A stretch of DNA of 64,000 bases. Source: Chitinophaga lutea. GTDB lineage: Bacteria > Bacteroidota > Bacteroidia > Chitinophagales > Chitinophagaceae. Location: NCBI RefSeq assembly GCF_003813775.1, contig NZ_RPDH01000002.1:186001-250000 (forward strand), written 5' to 3'. The notes below the pieces were generated by a model that was given only the letters and a program-made list of their open reading frames with translations, was not told the origin of the DNA and searched no databases. The position numbers and the translations under genes were made by a program. This document shows positions 60,546-64,000 of the stretch, one piece after another. The stretch's first letter is position 1; every line of letters starts with the position of its first letter.

Positions 60546-61370
60546 TCAGGAACGGTAAAACATCTTCCCGAAATCGCCCGCGCTGCTTTCGAACCGCGAT
60601 GGCGGCCAGCCGGTGAAACGTTTGAACTCCCTGATGAAATGCGCCTGGTCGTAATACAGGTGATAAAACTGCCTGTTGTCAAGGATGGTGTGCGGATGAT
60701 TGGCGAGGGCCTGGAATACCGCCTGGAAGCGGGTAATGGCACAAAGGCCCTTGGGGCTGACACCCAGCTTTTCGGCAAATTTCATATTCAGCCACCGGCT
60801 GCCGTACCCGGTTTCCGCCTCCAGCTCCCGGATGCTGACGCGCCCGGCGGAGGTGTTGATGCGGTCTATGCAATAATCGAAAACATTGTCCCGGTCGTCC
60901 CGCAGCATGCCTGCCAGCACCTCCTGCAGTAGCCGGATCTTTTCTTCGGCCCCCGGCGCATGGCCGGCTCTTTCTTCCAGGTGGCGGGCAAGTTTCCCCC
61001 AGACATCTTCCAGCTGCAACACCTGGTTTTTCAGTTCGCACTGTTTGACGTTAAAGAACCGGTAAGCGCCTCCCGGGCTGAATTCAATGCCGATGATCCC
61101 CGAAGGCGCATCTGATAACACGTCCACCGTAAACGGCAGATCGCAGACGCCCACGAGCGCAAGGCGGTGCGTTCCGGCAATTTTGCAACGCCCTTCGCGT
61201 TGCGCCGACAAGCTGTTCCGGAACGGGAGCATCAGCCGGACGCAGCCGTTCGGCACAATCATTTTAAGATCGGGGCGGGGAATACGGCGGTCGCACTCCA
61301 GTACATATATCCGGTCGATATAACCCCTGAGCCGGGGATGAATGGCGGTATGTCTGAAAGTTAATTCCAT
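60546..61370 (-). CDS. AraC family regulator (DUF6597-type sensor)
   Basis: 274 residues: N-terminal DUF6597-like domain (FRHTAIHPRLRGYIDRIYVLEC, LKMIVPNGCVRLMLPF, SGIIGIEFSPGGAYRFF) and a C-terminal HTH_18 (VSIRELEAETGYGSRWLNMKFAEKLGVSPKGL, FYHLYYDQAHFIREFKRFTGWPPSRF). Same direction as the SRPBCC gene downstream. Inducer unknown. Confidence 0.9.
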   Translation of the reverse strand: MELTFRHTAIHPRLRGYIDRIYVLECDRRIPRPDLKMIVPNGCVRLMLPFRNSLSAQREGRCKIAGTHRLALVGVCDLPFTVDVLSDAPSGIIGIEFSPGGAYRFFNVKQCELKNQVLQLEDVWGKLARHLEERAGHAPGAEEKIRLLQEVLAGMLRDDRDNVFDYCIDRINTSAGRVSIRELEAETGYGSRWLNMKFAEKLGVSPKGLCAITRFQAVFQALANHPHTILDNRQFYHLYYDQAHFIREFKRFTGWPPSRFESSAGDFGKMFYRS

Positions 61371-61434
61371 CAGCGGGAAGCACGATAAAATTACGAAAAC
61401 ATTGCTTCCCGCTGACGGCTATATGATAGCAGAT

Positions 61435-62271
61435 TTAAGGATGACTGATGAAGAGGGCCTTCGACGCGTACCGGGCAAGGCGGTCGGCATGGCTGGAAGA
61501 GAAGAACGAAGACAGGGTGCCCCTGCCGTAGGCGCCCATGATAACCATGGCGTTTTCCCGGCCCAGTACATATTCGAGCAGGCCGGAGCGGCTTTCGCCT
61601 TCGATGGTATGGAATGACACGTGCCGGTAGTAGCGTTCCAGCCAGTCCTGCATTTTCTGTTTTTCTTCCGCCGTTACCAGCTTGGCGGCATTGGCCGTTA
61701 CGACGGAGACGGGCTTGCCTGCCAGTTGCGGGAAATTCAGCGTGAATTGCCGGATGGCGAATACGGACGAGGGGCTGCCGTCAAAGGCAAAAATGATTTC
61801 TTCCAGCCCGGTGAAATGTTCGGGCATGATGATGGCCGGGCATTCGGATTGCGCCAGCACTTTTCTTACAAAGGTATTGGGAGAGGTGCTGGAAATGTCG
61901 TCGAAGCACATCGCCGGGTCGATCAGGATCAGGTCTGCATAGCGGCTTTCGAGCAGCACCTGTTCGAGCGCATGCGCGCTGATGCTCCTCGTCTCAAAGG
62001 CCAGGCCACGGTTGATGCAGCTGTTTTCGAAGAAGGCGATATTCTTGCGGATGCGCTCTTCCTTCAGCTGTTCAACCGGGGTTTCAATACCCACCATCAC
62101 GCCGCCGTATACGATGTCCTGGTGAAGCACGGCATAATGCGGATCCTGGCCGGTGCTTTCCACAAATACGCCGGTCAGCGAGCTCTGCTGCAGCCTGCAG
62201 AGAAAGGATGCGAAATCAAGCGTGCCTGCGTTGAATTTCTGCGCGTCTGCCAGGAAGAGTATCTTTTTCAT
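61435..62271 (-). CDS. Tandem universal stress protein
   Basis: 278 residues with two Usp domains: residues 1-145 (KKILFLADAQKFNAGTLDFASFLC start) and 150-278 (LEEIIFAFDGSPSSVFAIRQF, and RSGLLEYVLGRENAMVIMGAYGRGTLSSFFSSSHAD, the ATP-binding GxxGRG-S motif). The second domain keeps the nucleotide loop; the first lacks it. A good promoter lies upstream at 62289-62319. Monocistronic. Confidence 0.9.
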   Translation of the reverse strand: MKKILFLADAQKFNAGTLDFASFLCRLQQSSLTGVFVESTGQDPHYAVLHQDIVYGGVMVGIETPVEQLKEERIRKNIAFFENSCINRGLAFETRSISAHALEQVLLESRYADLILIDPAMCFDDISSTSPNTFVRKVLAQSECPAIIMPEHFTGLEEIIFAFDGSPSSVFAIRQFTLNFPQLAGKPVSVVTANAAKLVTAEEKQKMQDWLERYYRHVSFHTIEGESRSGLLEYVLGRENAMVIMGAYGRGTLSSFFSSSHADRLARYASKALFISHP

Positions 62272-62288
62272 GGTGGATTAATTTACCG

Positions 62289-62319
62289 GAAAATTACTCC
62301 CGCCGCACCCCCTGGCCAA
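62289..62319 (-). promoter_or_regulatory. Promoter of the universal stress protein gene
   Basis: On the minus strand TTG (62317-62319) and, after 20 bases, TAATTTTC (62289-62296), seven of eight matches to TAnnTTTG. Start site near 62284, about 13 bases before the ATG. Confidence 0.65.
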
Positions 62320-62542
62320 TGACGGTCATCACTGGCTGCTATGACGGAAAACGGCGTAAAAATTGTTTGCCGTCACCATCCGGCGCATCCTCAAAATGCT
62401 GGTTTCCAGTACATAACAACCATATCGTCCCCCCGGAGGCGGGGCAATGGGAATCATCCAGGGCGTCGCCCGCCGTCATTGAAATCGGCCCGCCCGCAGG
62501 TTACTTTTACGGTAAACTTGTAATACGCCTAAAACTCATCCT

Positions 62543-62785
62543 ATGGTTATCGAACAATATGCCATCAGCATCATCTACCAGAACAGGATCTGGCATTTAC
62601 CCGTCACCATTGAACAGGACGGCCCCTTCGACAAAATCACAGTCGGCATCAACGGCGAGGAAGTCTACTTTGCCCGGGACGACCATGACGGGCTCATGCC
62701 TGTGAGCCACCGCGACCACTTCGAGCCCCAATTCCTCTACCTGGTAGGTCTGGCTGTGCAGCAACAGCGGAAAATGTATAACTGA
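62543..62785 (+). CDS. Small hypothetical protein
   Basis: 80 residues, no signal peptide: IEQYAISIIYQNRIWHLPVTIEQDGPFDKITVGING, an all-beta start, then acidic DDHDGLMPVSHRDHFEP. No family recognised. It has an ATG with neighbour-like codon use and a terminator after it, supporting a real gene. Confidence 0.6.
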   Translation: MVIEQYAISIIYQNRIWHLPVTIEQDGPFDKITVGINGEEVYFARDDHDGLMPVSHRDHFEPQFLYLVGLAVQQQRKMYN

Positions 62786-62803
62786 CACCCGCTAAATAAA
62801 AGA

Positions 62804-62827
62804 GCCGCCTCGGTGTTTTGAGACGGC
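62804..62827. terminator. Hairpin terminator between small gene and MFS gene
   Basis: GCCGCCTC (62804-62811) and GAGACGGC (62820-62827), one mismatch, loop of 8. Between convergent genes. Confidence 0.6.
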
Positions 62828-62855
62828 CCCATTTATTTTTGCATACCGGCACTGG

Positions 62856-64000
62856 TCAGTGAACCGGGGTATCCGCTACGCTGCTGCCTTTGATTACCTT
62901 CAGCAGTTCCGGTTTTGTTTTCTTTTCCTGGTTGAATATCCTGGCAATGATAAAGATACTGAGCAGCATGCATACCGCACCGATGAGAAAATGCACGCCG
63001 GGGAAATAGAACGGCGCGGACTTCGATGTGAAATAGGCAAACGAGCCGTTCATGACCGGCGGGCCTATCACCGTGGTGAGACTCATCAGGCTGGTCAGCG
63101 CTCCCTGCAGCTCGCCCTGCTGGTTGGATGGCACATGACCGGAAATAACGGATTGCAAAGAAGGACCGCAAATACCGCCAAGGCAATAGGGGACCAGGAA
63201 GGCGAACATCATCCAGCCTTCCGTGGCGAAGGCGAACAATGCCATACCGATCGCGTATAAAGTCAACCCGGCGTAGATGCTCTTTTCATTCCCGATTTTG
63301 GGAACCACCACCCGGGTGAGTCCGCCCTGTACCGCACCCACCAGCACGCCTACAACGGCCAGCGATATGCCCACCATTTTCTCGCTCCAGCCGAAGCGGT
63401 ACTGGGTGAAAAAGTTCCAGTTGGCGTTCACCGCCTGGCTGGCGAGATAAATGAGGAAGAAGCTGATGGTGAGCCCGCCTATTTCAGGATGCTTCGTCAG
63501 GAATTTCAGGGAACCGAAGGGATTGGCCCTTACCCACTCGAATGGCCGGCGGTTCTCTTTGCTCAATGACTCCGGCAGCATAAAGTAACCGAACAGGCAA
63601 TTGAAGAGACACAATGCTGCCGCGGCATAAAACGGCGCCCTGATGCCCAGTGTGCCCAGCAACCCGCCCAATGCGGGGCCCAACACGAACCCGAGCCCGA
63701 AGGCCGCACCCACCAGGCCAAAGTTTTTGGCGCGGGTGGTTTCGTCAGGGCTGATATCTGCGATGTAGGCGGTGGCGGTCGTAAAACTGGCGCCTGTAAT
63801 GCCGGCAATAATGCGGCCGGCGAACAGCCATCCGTAGGTGGGCGACAGGGCGAGAATGATGTAGTCGATCCCGAAACCCAGCAGCGACAACAGCAGGATC
63901 GGGCGACGGCCGTACCGGTCGCTCAGGTTACCGATCACCGGCGCGAAGGCGAACTGGGTGGCGGCAAAGGCGAGCAGCAGCCACGCCCCGTAAGTACTGG
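62856..64000 (-). CDS. TetA-like MFS exporter (N-terminus cut by window edge)
   Basis: 381 residues are visible; the start lies beyond 64000. Motif A is visible as [21 protein letters not shown], with further helices, and [22 protein letters not shown] marks the drug:H+ antiporter-1 (TetA/TCR) group. The final LLKVIKGSS tail is cytoplasmic. TetA-like proteins in Bacteroidota export diverse drugs or metabolites; tetracycline resistance is not implied. Confidence 0.88.
   Translation of the reverse strand, partial: STYGAWLLLAFAATQFAFAPVIGNLSDRYGRRPILLLSLLGFGIDYIILALSPTYGWLFAGRIIAGITGASFTTATAYIADISPDETTRAKNFGLVGAAFGLGFVLGPALGGLLGTLGIRAPFYAAAALCLFNCLFGYFMLPESLSKENRRPFEWVRANPFGSLKFLTKHPEIGGLTISFFLIYLASQAVNANWNFFTQYRFGWSEKMVGISLAVVGVLVGAVQGGLTRVVVPKIGNEKSIYAGLTLYAIGMALFAFATEGWMMFAFLVPYCLGGICGPSLQSVISGHVPSNQQGELQGALTSLMSLTTVIGPPVMNGSFAYFTSKSAPFYFPGVHFLIGAVCMLLSIFIIARIFNQEKKTKPELLKVIKGSSVADTPVH

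Noticed and set aside
62319..62705. 128-codon plus-strand frame before the small protein at 62543
   Set aside because: Overlaps the better-supported 80-residue frame out of phase and translates to low-complexity Ser/Pro-rich sequence.

Overview
The window looks like a chromosomal segment of a Bacteroidota bacterium, most likely the family Chitinophagaceae and Chitinophaga-like. The evidence is a SusC/SusD pair, a 7TMR-DISM histidine kinase, two LytS/LytTR two-component pairs, an ABC-permease/M1-peptidase fusion, a DUF5107-TPR protein, many lipoproteins, and several promoters of the Bacteroidota type (TTG, 19-20 bases, then TAnnTTTG). No rRNA, tRNA, CRISPR array or intact mobile element was seen, so the genus is inferred.

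Layout. 1-2.7 kb: N2O respiration and nitrosative stress (5'-truncated view of nosZ, its lipoprotein cytochrome c, and a RIC/YtfE-type Fe-S repair protein). 3.0-4.3 kb: a GcvH-like lipoyl-domain protein, a methyltransferase and a small unknown protein. 4.3-8.0 kb: two small enzymes or folds, then a four-gene unknown module with two DUF2589 paralogues. 8.2-18.7 kb: LigD without a phosphoesterase domain, then a carbohydrate locus (sugar porter, AraC regulator, and divergently DUF5107-TPR plus GH2). 18.9-23.4 kb: small ligand-binding and VOC proteins, an EamA exporter, a decayed FtsX permease fragment and a Tat-exported sugar isomerase-like protein. 23.6-27.8 kb: 7TMR-DISM kinase, DUF1801, SRPBCC, thioredoxin, GNAT, Dabb. 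27.8-33.6 kb: a long structured leader and a SusC/SusD nutrient-uptake pair.

33.8-42.5 kb: an AlkD-like HEAT-repeat protein, an ABC-type permease fused to an M1 metallopeptidase with its ATPase, and a divergent LytS/LytTR pair. 42.6-48.5 kb: YdeI-like protein, DoxX, an autoregulated GNAT-MarR operon with a palindromic operator inside its promoter, a choloylglycine-hydrolase-family enzyme and an ABC-F ATPase. 48.5-49.0 kb is the most unusual stretch: a head-to-head array of 11-bp repeats directly upstream of a good promoter for the ABC-F gene. 49.0-53.6 kb: second LytS/LytTR pair and a divergent outer-membrane beta-barrel receptor. 53.6-64 kb: cytochrome-like lipoproteins, a serine beta-lactamase-fold hydrolase, PepSY-like, DUF3347, haem-binding, DUF2071, CHRD and Ig-like proteins, an AraC regulator, a universal stress protein and a truncated TetA-like MFS exporter.

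Most genes are in short operons with 4-bp overlaps or gaps under 70 bases. Convergent pairs are usually separated by clear bidirectional hairpin terminators. The best candidates for something undescribed are the 11-bp repeat array at 48.75-48.85 kb and the DUF2589 module at 5.3-8.0 kb.
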